64,000 bases of DNA from Syntrophomonadaceae bacterium (GTDB taxonomy: Bacteria > Bacillota > DSM-12270 > Thermacetogeniales > Thermacetogeniaceae): assembly GCA_012840385.1 (NCBI GenBank), contig DULK01000078.1, positions 93,080 through 157,079 of the forward strand, written 5' to 3'. The notes under the pieces were generated by a model. The model had not been told where the DNA came from. It did not search any database and was given only the letters and a program-made list of their open reading frames with translations. Of this stretch, positions 54,272 through 63,887 are shown one piece after another (the first letter of the stretch is position 1; the number at the start of each line of letters is the position of its first letter). Made by a program: the position numbers and the translations under genes.

Positions 54272-54709
54272 TTAAACGCTATTTCTCGTCAGCATCCGCC
54301 ACTTCTGTAGTATCTTTTGCCTGGCCTGCAGGCGCTGCACCGCACTTAATCCCAAACTCAACTTGATGGCCTCATCCACCTTCAGCATAGTTGCCGCGTC
54401 AGGACGCCCTAAATAATTATCCCTCCTAAAACAGGACTTGTCTACCGTCCGGATTTGAGTAAATAATGCCACATGATCGGTAGCCAGACCGTTGCTTCCT
54501 CCCGCCTTCAATACCACTCCGAGCATAGAGTTTTTTAACTTGAGGTTGGGGAAAAGGGGTACGACGATGATCGAATTGCAGTAGCGGTTTCCAATGTCGT
54601 TCTGGATCACCAGTACGGGTTGTTTAACCTTGGTACAACCATCACTGCCGAGTTCCAGCAGATAAATGTCCCCCCGTTCCACGCAAAAGCCGCGCTTTGT
54701 GGATAACAC
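54272..54709 (-). CDS. MazF/PemK-family toxin (endoribonuclease), apparently orphan
   Basis: A protein of about 145 residues; the core from VERGDIYLLELG onward (PVLVIQNDIGNRY, IIVVPLF, LFTQIRTVDKSCF, KVDEAIKLSLGL) matches MazF-type ribosome-independent mRNA interferases. I start at the GTG at 54707-54709, where GGGGGAGAGG lies about 5 nt upstream; the open frame continues to 54859. The GTG at 54682 is a shorter option. No antitoxin is recognisable: a 76-codon frame ends 2 nt upstream (54712-54942) but does not look like a DNA-binding antitoxin. It lies where yajC would be expected. Confidence 0.85.
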   Translation of the reverse strand: MLSTKRGFCVERGDIYLLELGSDGCTKVKQPVLVIQNDIGNRYCNSIIVVPLFPNLKLKNSMLGVVLKAGGSNGLATDHVALFTQIRTVDKSCFRRDNYLGRPDAATMLKVDEAIKLSLGLSAVQRLQARQKILQKWRMLTRNSV

Positions 54710-55008
54710 CGCTACCTCTCCCCCGTCTCTCTCATTACCTGCCACAGAAGTATGTTTTCCCCTTTTTCCCAGAGATCTGAGACCTGGTAAGGAAGTACGC
54801 TTATCCTCAAGTAATCGGAGCGCAAACGCCTCATTAACGTTACTTCTTGATACCAACACCGGCAGGTTTTAAATAACATATCGCATAAGGAACTTATCTT
54901 GAGCCGCATCCAGACCAACTCCCCCGGATTCGCTATTACCACATATTGGACATCAATAAAATGCGTTCCTGCTGCATGTTTTGTCTCATTTACTGTAATT
55001 TTGTTGAA

Positions 55009-56166
<1,158 letters not shown>

Positions 56167-56279
56167 TCAGAGGTCGGATGCTTGTTGGAAATTGTTAAAG
56201 ACGGCTCCCAATCAAACCTCCCCTCTGACTCCCTTGTTATTTTCCTCCTCACTTATGGTGCCGCCAAAGTAGAATAAGC

Positions 56280-57317
56280 TTAGAAAATAAACATCGCGTC
56301 CCCGTAGCTGAAAAACCGGTATCTCCTCTCCACTGCCTCCTTATAAGCGTGCAGAACGAGGTCCTTACCGGCAAAAGCACAGACGAGCATCAACAGGGTG
56401 GAACGGGGCAGGTGGAAATTGGTGATCAAACCGTCCACCGCCCGGAAACGGTAACCGGGATAGATGAAGAGGCGCGTCCAGCCCTCCCCAGGCCTGACCA
56501 GCCCATCATCGGTGCATGCGCTTTCCAGCACCCTGACCGATGTGGTCCCTACCGCTATGATGCGCCCTCCCCGGCGCCTTGTTTCGTCGATCAGCCGCGC
56601 GGTCTCATCCTCCAGTTTCCAGAATTCCGCGTGCATGGTGTGTTTTTCCACCTCTTCAACCCGCACCGGCCGAAAAGTACCGAGTCCAACGTGAAGCAGC
56701 ACAAAAGCTATACGGACACCCTTTTGCCGGATTTTTAGCAATAGCTCGTTGGTGAAGTGAAGCCCCGCGGTGGGTGCAGCCACCGAACCCAGGGTCTCGG
56801 CATAAACGGTCTGGTACCTTTCCTTGTCCAGTTCGCCCGCCTCGCGTTTAATGTAAGGAGGCAGGGGTACCTGGCCAAGCTTAAAGATCAGATCCCAAAA
56901 ATTCGCCCCGTCACCGGCAAAAAATTTGAGGATTCTACCCCCCGCCTCGGTTCGCTCCCCGATTTCCGCCCGTAGCTCTCCCTTTCCAAATAAAACCACC
57001 AATCCCGGGCGGGCGCGGCGTCCGGGGCGGACCATGGCCTCCCAGACACCCGGTTCCTTTTCCTCCAGGAGCACCACTTCAATCCGGCCTCCCGTGTCCG
57101 TGCGTTTCCCGTAGAGACGGGCGGGAAAAACCTTTGTCTTGTTGAGTACCAGCAGATCTCCCGCTTCCAGATAATCCTGCACGGCGGGAAAACCGGTATG
57201 TACAATCTCTCCCGTAGAGCGATCCAGAACAAGCAAACGGGCATCTTCCCGGCGGGGGGCGGGATACTGGGCAATCAACTCTGGTGGGAGATGGTAGTCA
57301 AATTCGCTGACGTTCAA
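56280..57317 (-). CDS. queA: S-adenosylmethionine:tRNA ribosyltransferase-isomerase
   Basis: A 345-residue enzyme that moves the ribosyl part of SAM to preQ1-tRNA, giving epoxyqueuosine. It begins FDYHLPPELIAQYPAPRRE and has LVLNKTKVFPARLYGKR, PTAGLHFTNELL, VLLHVGLGTFRPV and a C-terminal NFHLPRSTLLMLVCAFAG. It starts at TTG. The 152-bp gap to tgt holds small repeats. The epoxy product would be reduced by QueH encoded upstream. Confidence 0.97.
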   Translation of the reverse strand: MNVSEFDYHLPPELIAQYPAPRREDARLLVLDRSTGEIVHTGFPAVQDYLEAGDLLVLNKTKVFPARLYGKRTDTGGRIEVVLLEEKEPGVWEAMVRPGRRARPGLVVLFGKGELRAEIGERTEAGGRILKFFAGDGANFWDLIFKLGQVPLPPYIKREAGELDKERYQTVYAETLGSVAAPTAGLHFTNELLLKIRQKGVRIAFVLLHVGLGTFRPVRVEEVEKHTMHAEFWKLEDETARLIDETRRRGGRIIAVGTTSVRVLESACTDDGLVRPGEGWTRLFIYPGYRFRAVDGLITNFHLPRSTLLMLVCAFAGKDLVLHAYKEAVERRYRFFSYGDAMFIF

Positions 57318-57331
57318 GGCTTCGTTCCTTC

Positions 57332-58753
57332 CTAAATGCCGTAACCGCCGACGATCCTCAAATCGCCGTTGTGCTTTCCTTGATTATAGTAGATTTCCAG
57401 AATATCCCTGTAGTTATACCCCTTCGCAGCAAGACCGCGCGCCCCCCACTGGCTCAACCCGAGACCGTGGCCGTACCCCTTGCCCACAAAGGTCAGCTTA
57501 TCGAAAGATGCGGATTGTGAAGCAATTTTGTTTCCTTTCCCAATGACATAGGCTTCACCCTGGTTTAAGCTGATGGGAACGGTGCGATTGCCGCTTCCAA
57601 CTGCGTAAACTTCACCGGAGGGAAGCGCCTGAACTTCTCCCGCAGCGTTTAAAATTCGAAGCTGACCCCCAAAAAGGAGGTCGAAGAGGGTGCTTTTGAG
57701 TCCAAAGGGAGCCCGGATGTTGTCACGGTAAAAACTTTTCGTTCCCCGGCTTCCCACCACCGTTACCTCCGTTACCCTCCCTGAAGCGGTTCGAGACCCC
57801 GGAATAAATTCCCGCCTCAATTTTCCGGTGACAGGATCCCGGGTGACCCGCGTGCGGTTGCGAGAAATGCGTATCTCCTTGATTTCACCGATCCCGAGCT
57901 TGTCTTCCAGTTCCTTGCGGTCAATGGTCTTCGTCCACCGGTAGGTGCTTGCAGCCCATCCTCCCACCAATTCGGCATAGGAGTCCTCCTCGCTGGGGAC
58001 GGCCTTCAGGTAGGGCAAGGACTCCATCCATACGTTTTCGCAATCCTCGGTATAACCCCCGGCATTGGAATGAAATACCGCCCTTACAAGGGTTCCCAGA
58101 TATTCGAGTACCTGGCCCCTCGTCCTATCCACTGCTGCAACCACCGGGTTTGTCCCTCCCGACTGGTAGGCGATCTCACCGGTATAACCACCGTAAACCT
58201 GGGAACGGGTGTCATTGTAGACATCAAACCAGGTATTCAACCCCTTTTGGGAGAGGGCATAAGACCTGGAAACCACCGCCTGGGCGGACAAGGCTTCGAT
58301 GGAATTCCCGCCCATCTCCTTTCCCACTACCCCGTAGAGGTATTTTTCTATATCCAGGAGGTTGATAACGAGCAGACCGCCGTTCAGGTTCTGGACAACC
58401 AGGTTCCCCCGGTACTGAACCCCTTTATATTCAAACAGGTTAAGCTGATCATGTGACCCTTCCTGCAGCAAGAGGGGTCCCTGAAAAAGCTGTGAACTCT
58501 CGAGGCCGGGCCCCTGCACCAGGAGAGATGTTCCGGAAGCGGTAACCGACCAGGATTTTCCCGGTTCGGGCGCTCCGAGCGGAAGGCCGGTCGCCTGATC
58601 GATAAAGGAATAAGCACCCCTGCTCACCTGAAAAGAAAGAGTGGTAACTCCCTGATCAAGGGCCACTCGAATCAGAGGGGTATCGGCAGCCTGGGCAAAC
58701 CGCGGCGCTAATATACACCCCAGGCATGCCAGCAGCAGTACAAGCTTTTTCAT
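57332..58753 (-). CDS. SpoIID/LytB-domain protein, exported
   Basis: A 473-residue protein with a signal peptide (KLVLLLACLGCILAPRFAQA), an N-terminal region of repeats, and a SpoIID domain with NLLDIEKYLYGVVGKEMG, SAQAVVSRSYALSQKG, VFHSNAGGYTEDCENVW and a terminal GHGLGLSQWGARGLAAKG. SpoIID enzymes are lytic transglycosylases used in engulfment; LytB-type members act on the vegetative wall. Position between ruvB and queA is usual in Peptococcaceae. Which role it has is not clear. Confidence 0.9.
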   Translation of the reverse strand: MKKLVLLLACLGCILAPRFAQAADTPLIRVALDQGVTTLSFQVSRGAYSFIDQATGLPLGAPEPGKSWSVTASGTSLLVQGPGLESSQLFQGPLLLQEGSHDQLNLFEYKGVQYRGNLVVQNLNGGLLVINLLDIEKYLYGVVGKEMGGNSIEALSAQAVVSRSYALSQKGLNTWFDVYNDTRSQVYGGYTGEIAYQSGGTNPVVAAVDRTRGQVLEYLGTLVRAVFHSNAGGYTEDCENVWMESLPYLKAVPSEEDSYAELVGGWAASTYRWTKTIDRKELEDKLGIGEIKEIRISRNRTRVTRDPVTGKLRREFIPGSRTASGRVTEVTVVGSRGTKSFYRDNIRAPFGLKSTLFDLLFGGQLRILNAAGEVQALPSGEVYAVGSGNRTVPISLNQGEAYVIGKGNKIASQSASFDKLTFVGKGYGHGLGLSQWGARGLAAKGYNYRDILEIYYNQGKHNGDLRIVGGYGI

Positions 58754-58829
58754 TCTCCCCTACCCTCCCGGCAATAATTATTATCCACAACCATAACATA
58801 CTTTCTACCCAAATATGCCCCAATCCTGA

Positions 58830-58878
58830 TTTATCCTTGCGCTTGCTCCCGTACTCCGGTCGCGCCTGCAAGGATAAA
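58830..58878. repeat. Dispersed repeat, copy A, with terminal inverted repeats
   Basis: The 30-mer at 58831-58860 recurs at 63888-63917 with one mismatch. Here it is bounded by perfect 11-bp inverted arms, TTTATCCTTGC and GCAAGGATAAA (58868-58878), so the whole 49-nt unit can form a hairpin. It lies between the SpoIID-like gene and the DUF2905 gene. Confidence 0.75.
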
Positions 58879-58948
58879 CTACTATTTTCATTCTTATGAT
58901 GGTGCCGCTTGGGCGGCATAGCTTCTATCAGGACATGATCCTTCCCCT

Positions 58949-59173
58949 TCACCGGCGCCAGAAAAGGTTGAGGACCAAGGTCAGCAGCAAGCTCAGCAGC
59001 AGGCAGGTGACAATCGGAAAATAAAAGGTAAAACTTCCCCGCCGTACAAAGATGTCGCCCGGCAATCTGCCCAGGGGAGAAATCCTGCCAAGCAGGTAAA
59101 GCAGTCCCCCTCCCAGCAGCAGGAGGATGCCGAACAGCATCAGCATTTTAGCAATACTCGAAAAGTTATCCAT
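58949..59173 (-). CDS. DUF2905 small membrane protein
   Basis: A 74-residue protein with two membrane helices (LMLFGILLLLGGGLLYLLG and FPIVTCLLLSLLLTLVLN) joined by GRISPLGRLPGDIFVRRG, the defining pattern of DUF2905. Function unknown. The gene begins 8 nt inside the end of queH, so the two are coupled. DUF2905 genes often stand between ruvB and queA in Clostridia. Confidence 0.88.
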   Translation of the reverse strand: MDNFSSIAKMLMLFGILLLLGGGLLYLLGRISPLGRLPGDIFVRRGSFTFYFPIVTCLLLSLLLTLVLNLFWRR

Positions 59174-59711
59174 GCTTTATAGCCTCCCCTTCGTACCGCT
59201 CCTGTTCGCTGAAGAGACAGCCGCAGTACTGCTGACGGTAAAGCCCCATTTGCCTGGCCTGCCTTCGTCCTTCGCTAAAACCCCGTCTCCAGTCATAATA
59301 CAAAAAAGGTATCCCGGCATCCTTACCTGTTTCCTCACCCAGCCGGCGCAGGAGATCGTGCTTCTGCCACGGACTGACCAGGAGGCTCGTGGTGAAACCG
59401 TCACAGCCCTCTTCTCTGGCAAAACGCGCTGCCTCCCTCAGGCGCATTGAATAGCAGAAACGGCAGCGGTCCTCTTCATGGAAGGAAACCTCCCTGAAGT
59501 AAAGCTCGGGACGGTATCCGTCCGCCACCGTAAGGGGTATTCCGAGGCGCTGCGCCATCTGCAAAGCCCCTTCCCGGCGCTTGCTGTACTCCTGAAAGGG
59601 GTGGATGTTAGGGTTGTAAAAATAGCCTGCCACCTGGTGGCCCTGTTTGAGCAGATCCTGCACCGGGTAAACGGCGCAGGGCCCGCAGCAAACGTGCATC
59701 AGTACTTTCAT
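59166..59711 (-). CDS. queH: Epoxyqueuosine reductase QueH
   Basis: A 181-residue enzyme of the former DUF208 family that reduces epoxyqueuosine to queuosine in tRNA, the non-cobalamin alternative to QueG. Cysteines for the iron-sulfur and adjacent metal site are in HVCCGPCAVYP and EEDRCRFCYSMRL, with YFYNPNIHPFQEYSKR and a C-terminal RQQYCGCLFSEQERY. With queA and tgt downstream it completes the last three steps of queuosine synthesis. Confidence 0.94.
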   Translation of the reverse strand: MKVLMHVCCGPCAVYPVQDLLKQGHQVAGYFYNPNIHPFQEYSKRREGALQMAQRLGIPLTVADGYRPELYFREVSFHEEDRCRFCYSMRLREAARFAREEGCDGFTTSLLVSPWQKHDLLRRLGEETGKDAGIPFLYYDWRRGFSEGRRQARQMGLYRQQYCGCLFSEQERYEGEAIKHG

Positions 59712-59718
59712 CTCTAAC

Positions 59719-60762
59719 CTACTCCTCTGTAAATAAGGCTGCCTGCTGTGTCGTAGTGGTTTTCGTATTATGGGGGTATGTCCTTCCCAGATGGGCGTAA
59801 GCGGAGGGGGTTGCCACCCTTCCCCGCGGCGTCCGCTGCAGGTACCCCATCTGGATAAGATAAGGCTCGTAGACCTCCTCGATGGTCCCCGATTCTTCCC
59901 TTGCTGCTGCTGCCAGGGTATCCAGGCCTACAGGGCCGCCCTGGAACTTGTCGATCACCGTAGCCAGCAGGATGCGGTCAACCTTGTCCAGCCCCGCCTC
60001 GTCAACTTCGAGGCGATCTAGAGCGGTTTTGACAATATCCCTGGTGATACAAGAGGCGCCGGCCACTTCGGCAAAATCCCTGATGCGCCGCAACAGACGC
60101 GTGGCGATGCGCGGCGTACCTCTCGCCCGTCCGGCAATCTCCCATGCCCCTTCATCCTCCAGGTCGATCTCCAGGAGGGAAGCCGCCCTCTTGACGATCA
60201 GGTAAAGGTCATCCTTCGGGTAGTAGTCTAGCCTAAGGATAATTCCAAACCGGTCCCTGAGCGGCTGGCTCACCAGGCCGGCCCGGGTTGTGGCACCGAT
60301 CAGTGTAAACTTCGGGAGATCGATCCGCAGGGATCTCGCCCCCGGCCCCTTTCCAATAATTATATCCAGGCAAAAGTCCTCCAATCCGGGATAAAGTATT
60401 TCTTCGACGACGCGAGGCAGCCTGTGGATCTCGTCTACAAAGAGCACCTCATGCTCCTCCAGGTTGGTGAGAACGGCAGCCATATCTCCGGCCCGTTCAA
60501 GGGCTGGCCCCGAGGTGGGATATAGCCGCACCCCCAACTCCTGGGCAATGATATGGGCAAGGGTGGTTTTCCCCAAACCGGGCGGGCCGTAGAGCAGCAC
60601 GTGGTCCAGCGCTTCCCCCCGCTTTTTGGCGGCCTCGATAAAAACCGCAAGGTTTTCCTTAATCTGCCGTTGGCCTACAAAATCCTTTAAGAGGCGGGGA
60701 CGCAGGGAGACTTCGTCTCCCTCTCTTGGCAGGCGTGCAGCAGAAACGATCCTTTCCTCCAT
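59719..60762 (-). CDS. ruvB: Holliday junction branch-migration helicase RuvB
   Basis: A 347-residue AAA+ motor. Walker A is [13 protein letters not shown], Walker [13 protein letters not shown], sensor 1 [20 protein letters not shown] and arginine finger region nearby, then a winged-helix C terminus ([19 protein letters not shown]). It pairs with RuvA and RuvC encoded immediately upstream. A C-terminal tail of about 15 residues after the family core is variable. Confidence 0.98.
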   Translation of the reverse strand: MEERIVSAARLPREGDEVSLRPRLLKDFVGQRQIKENLAVFIEAAKKRGEALDHVLLYGPPGLGKTTLAHIIAQELGVRLYPTSGPALERAGDMAAVLTNLEEHEVLFVDEIHRLPRVVEEILYPGLEDFCLDIIIGKGPGARSLRIDLPKFTLIGATTRAGLVSQPLRDRFGIILRLDYYPKDDLYLIVKRAASLLEIDLEDEGAWEIAGRARGTPRIATRLLRRIRDFAEVAGASCITRDIVKTALDRLEVDEAGLDKVDRILLATVIDKFQGGPVGLDTLAAAAREESGTIEEVYEPYLIQMGYLQRTPRGRVATPSAYAHLGRTYPHNTKTTTTQQAALFTEE

Positions 60763-60765
60763 GCT

Positions 60766-61377
60766 CTACTCCCTCTTCCCTTTACCCAATTCTTTGAGGG
60801 CCTCCCGCAGGATGTCGTTGGCAGAAACAGAAGTACCGGGCTTCCTTTGCTTGATCTTCTTTATGACCTCCGCAGTCTCGTGCCGGCTGTATCCCAGCGC
60901 CAGAAGGGCCTCAGCCACCTCGTCAAAAAGAGGTGTTTCGGCACTACCGGCTTTTTTTGTCTTAGCCTGGAGTTGGGCAGGCAGCTTGTCCTTCAGTTCG
61001 AGCAGCAGCCGCTGAGCCGATTTCTTCCCGACTCCTGGAATCCGCAGGAGATCGCTGCTATTCCCCCGGGCAATGATTTCTGCAAACTCATCCCCATTGA
61101 ATGTATCCAGAATTGTCAGGGCAACCCGGGGGCCGATTCCCTGGGCTTTCAGAAGCATGCGGAACAAAGCACGATCGGCCGCAGAGGCAAAACCGAAAAG
61201 CTGCAGGCAGTCCTCACGCACATAGAGGTGCGTATAAATCTCCAACTCCTGACCCGGTGAGGGAAGTCTCTGCAGTAATCCAGCCGGAACATATATCTCG
61301 TAGCCTATACCGTGCACGTCGAGGATGACCCGGTTTTCTTCAACACCGAGCAGAATTCCTCGCAGAAAAGAGATCAC
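60766..61377 (-). CDS. ruvA: Holliday junction-binding protein RuvA
   Basis: A 203-residue tetrameric DNA-binding protein. It shows an N-terminal OB fold (MISFLRGILLGVEENRVIL), tandem helix-hairpin-helix motifs (LLKAQGIGPRVALTIL and LLRIPGVGKKSAQRLLLEL), a linker, and a C-terminal domain that touches RuvB (ALLALGYSRHETAEVIKK). The start overlaps the ruvC stop by 4 nt, and the stop is 4 nt before ruvB. Confidence 0.97.
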   Translation of the reverse strand: MISFLRGILLGVEENRVILDVHGIGYEIYVPAGLLQRLPSPGQELEIYTHLYVREDCLQLFGFASAADRALFRMLLKAQGIGPRVALTILDTFNGDEFAEIIARGNSSDLLRIPGVGKKSAQRLLLELKDKLPAQLQAKTKKAGSAETPLFDEVAEALLALGYSRHETAEVIKKIKQRKPGTSVSANDILREALKELGKGKRE

Positions 61378-61877
61378 TGTTCTTTCCCTTCCTTAGCGCC
61401 CCGCAGCGGACGGTCGGAAAAATAGTGGCACAGGGCCGCTGCCAGGGCATCCGCGGCGTGATCCGGCTGGGGCAAGACCTTTAGCTTCAAGCTGATCTGG
61501 ACCATTCGCTGGACCTGTGCCTTGTTTGCCCTTCCATACCCTGTCACCGTCTGTTTAATCTGCAGGGGCGTATACGTGAAAACATCCAGACCATGGTGAA
61601 GGGCAGCCAGAATGACAGCGCCACGGACGTGCCCCACCGTCAGGGCGGTACGGGCGTTTTTGTTGAAAAAAACATCCTCGAGGGCCAGGGCGTCGGGTCG
61701 GCTGCTCGTGCAAATTCGAGTTATCCCCCGGTAGACGCTGTCGAGTCGGTCGGGCAGTTCGAATTCCCGGCCGAATTCAAGTATGCCGTAATCAACAACC
61801 CGGACCTCCTTCCCATCGGCATCGATAATCCCATATCCTGTAAAGATAACACCAGGGTCAACACCAAGGATAAGCAA
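61374..61877 (-). CDS. ruvC: Holliday junction resolvase RuvC
   Basis: A 167-residue RNase H-fold endonuclease. Catalytic acidic residues lie in LILGVDPGVIFTGYGII (Asp7), LALEDVFFNKNARTA (Glu), and the C-terminal PDHAADALAAALCH (DHAADA). First gene of ruvC-ruvA-ruvB. A 75-bp gap separates it from the MFS gene upstream; I see no strong terminator there. Confidence 0.97.
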   Translation of the reverse strand: MLILGVDPGVIFTGYGIIDADGKEVRVVDYGILEFGREFELPDRLDSVYRGITRICTSSRPDALALEDVFFNKNARTALTVGHVRGAVILAALHHGLDVFTYTPLQIKQTVTGYGRANKAQVQRMVQISLKLKVLPQPDHAADALAAALCHYFSDRPLRGAKEGKEQ

Positions 61878-61952
61878 GGCGGATCACCCCTGCTTTTTAA
61901 TTCTCTTCCCGTACATTTGTTCCTTCTCCTCGCCGGAAATAATTAACCCACA

Positions 61953-63341
61953 CTAAACCTCACCAGTTCGCAAGTTGCCCCGGGCAAGAGACGCAAAAAT
62001 ACCCAGGAAGCAAAGGAAGGCAAAAACGGAGAAGGCAGCTTTTGCGCTCCTGAGAAATGCAGGGAAATACTTGGGCACAATCTGAACTCTCCCTACGAAA
62101 AGCACCAGGATCATCATCAAGATACCCATACTCAACATCTGACCGACCAACCGCATCGTGCTCAGAGTACCCGAAGCTACTCCGTAAAACTTCTTTTCGA
62201 CAGAACTCATGACAGCATTGGTATTCGGAGAAGAAAAAAGGGCAAACCCCAAGCCTAAGAGCAGCAGGCAGGTCACTATAAACCCCAGGCTTGTAGCAGG
62301 GTTGAGGGTGACCAGCATGAGAAGCCCTATTGCAGTCAACGTCATTCCTAACGAAGCGACCAGCCTCGGTTCAACACGGTCCGATAGCCAGCCGGCAAGG
62401 GGAGAAAATAAAAACTGCATGACCGGCTGAGCTACCATGATTATCCCGGCGTGGTCCGCGTTTAACCCTTTGATGTACTGCAGGTAAAGACTTAGAATAA
62501 AGCCCACGGCATAAGTGGCGCTGTAATTGATCAGGGCGGCAAGGTTGGAAAAGGTGAAAGTCACATTGTTCTTAAAGAGCCTGATATCCAAAACGGGGTT
62601 TAGGACATGCATCTCCCATCTGACGAAGATAGTAAAACCCACTATCCCGGCAAATACCAGCCATAAACCCAATGCGGCGGGCAGTCGGGAAAATCCGTAC
62701 ATTATTATAAGAACCGCAGCACCGTAGATCAAGGAACCGGGCAGATCAAACTTTTCCCCCTCAGCCTCCGCCCACTCCCCTTTCACCTTCCATAAAACCA
62801 GGGTAAGAGCGATTAAACCGACGGGCACAATAACCAGAAAGATGCTCCTCCACCCAAAATAGTGTGTAAGAAGGCCCCCGAGAAAGGGCCCCAGGGAAAG
62901 GCCAAGATAGGTGGATGCTACATTGATTCCAATAGCTTTCCCTCTTTCCCTTAATGGAAAAACCGAAGTTAAAATCGCCATGCCCGTCCCGAAGATCATG
63001 GCACTGCCGATCCCCTGTAGTACCCGTGAAAGAAAAAGCATGAAAGCAGAATAAGAAAGAGCGCCCAAAAGAGAGGTAAGTGAAAAGAGCAATATCCCAA
63101 AGGCAAAAAACTTCCTTCTCCCGTAGATATCGGCAATTCTCCCAAACGGCACAAGAAAGATGGTGGCGGCGATCAGGTACGAGGTTACAACCCAGCTGAG
63201 CAAGACGGCGTTCAGAGAAAATTCCTTTCCGATGGTGGGAAGGGCAATATTAACCGATGAAACCACAAAAGGAGTCAGGAAAGCGCTTAGCGAGGAAACA
63301 ACCAAAACAACCCATTTGAGAACATTTTCATCCCTGCTCAA
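61953..63341 (-). CDS. MFS drug-exporter family (DHA2, EmrB/QacA-like) protein
   Basis: A 462-residue membrane protein with about 14 helices. Family motifs are VNIALPTIGKEFSLNAVLLS with WVVTSYLIAATIFLVPFGRI and ADIYGRRKFF (motif A), then RVLQGIGSAMIFGTGMAIL (motif B) and GLSLGPFLGGLLTHYFGWRS (motif C). Probably a proton-driven exporter; substrate unknown. It starts at TTG 63341 with GGGGG about 10 nt upstream. An inverted repeat at 63424-63492 brackets its likely promoter. Confidence 0.9.
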   Translation of the reverse strand: MSRDENVLKWVVLVVSSLSAFLTPFVVSSVNIALPTIGKEFSLNAVLLSWVVTSYLIAATIFLVPFGRIADIYGRRKFFAFGILLFSLTSLLGALSYSAFMLFLSRVLQGIGSAMIFGTGMAILTSVFPLRERGKAIGINVASTYLGLSLGPFLGGLLTHYFGWRSIFLVIVPVGLIALTLVLWKVKGEWAEAEGEKFDLPGSLIYGAAVLIIMYGFSRLPAALGLWLVFAGIVGFTIFVRWEMHVLNPVLDIRLFKNNVTFTFSNLAALINYSATYAVGFILSLYLQYIKGLNADHAGIIMVAQPVMQFLFSPLAGWLSDRVEPRLVASLGMTLTAIGLLMLVTLNPATSLGFIVTCLLLLGLGFALFSSPNTNAVMSSVEKKFYGVASGTLSTMRLVGQMLSMGILMMILVLFVGRVQIVPKYFPAFLRSAKAAFSVFAFLCFLGIFASLARGNLRTGEV

Positions 63342-63423
63342 AGATCCGATACCCCCGGTTATTGAATGCTGTCACACCAGCAGGTGTTTACATCACTGCT
63401 GTCTTTTTCTACAGGTTATGCCA

Positions 63424-63492
63424 CATACCACAACTGTTCTTATTATACACTATTGCGCGATCACTCACTCAAAATCTTACTAATGTGGTATG
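63424..63492. promoter_or_regulatory. Inverted repeat around the likely MFS promoter
   Basis: Perfect 9-bp arms CATACCACA (63424-63432) and TGTGGTATG (63484-63492) bracket a minus-strand TATAAT (63442-63447) in an extended -10 context, about 100 bp upstream of the MFS start. No good -35 is seen at standard spacing. It may be a two-site operator or the relic of mobile-element ends. Confidence 0.35.
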
Positions 63493-63549
63493 CCTCACTC
63501 ACGGATAAATCTTACCGAAGGAGGATGAATTTTTGAGTATGTCCAGTCC

Positions 63550-63663
63550 ATGAGCCGCCGTGAGTATTTAGCCATTACCCAAAAGCGCTACCAAAACGCA
63601 ACGACGAGATGCAAAAAGTCCAGCATCATCGACGAAGCGGTCACTAGATGTATCTATTTTTGA
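63550..63663 (+). pseudogene. Transposase N-terminal remnant
   Basis: A 37-codon plus-strand frame begins MSRREYLAITQKRYQNATT and continues KKSSIIDEA, closely resembling the first 35 residues of a family of integrase-core transposases (the REYL...RY...AT...K...ILDEFC pattern). It stops at TGA where the family continues for over 300 residues, and no catalytic part follows. It is most likely the abandoned end of an insertion sequence. The family name is from memory, not a search. Confidence 0.6.
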
Positions 63664-63769
63664 TACTTTTAATTATAAAGGAAACCGGCTGAGAGGTTAC
63701 GAATACATAAAATAATGACAGGTCAGACTAAAGACGAAATAATCAAAATACCCAAAAGAGGTGAGCAAC

Positions 63770-63880
63770 ATGATGCGCTGGTGGTGGGGGCCCGGTTACT
63801 ATGAGTTTCCGTGGATGATCATCGGCTTCGTTTTCTGTGTAGACCACCACACCGCCCCCGGCGGTACCAACAAAGGATGA
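63770..63880 (+). CDS. Tiny plus-strand ORF, Trp/Gly/Tyr-rich
   Basis: A 36-codon frame starting ATG-ATG at 63770, with AGAGGTGAG ending 5 nt upstream, a good ribosome site. The product starts MMRWWWGPGYYEFPW, then a short hydrophobic stretch MIIGFVFCV, then polar residues. The beginning resembles small aromatic-rich membrane proteins (SHOCT-like leaders) whose helix would normally be longer, so it may be truncated or frameshifted. It ends 7 nt before the dispersed repeat copy B. It is one of only two plus-strand coding frames I would consider. Confidence 0.4.
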   Translation: MMRWWWGPGYYEFPWMIIGFVFCVDHHTAPGGTNKG

Positions 63881-63887
63881 AATCTGG

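Noticed and set aside
63542..63600. A longer transposase frame starting from the AAGGAGG site at 63520-63526
   Set aside because: Starts near that site run into a stop within a few codons; the similarity to transposases begins only at the ATG at 63550, in a different frame, so the gene is broken.
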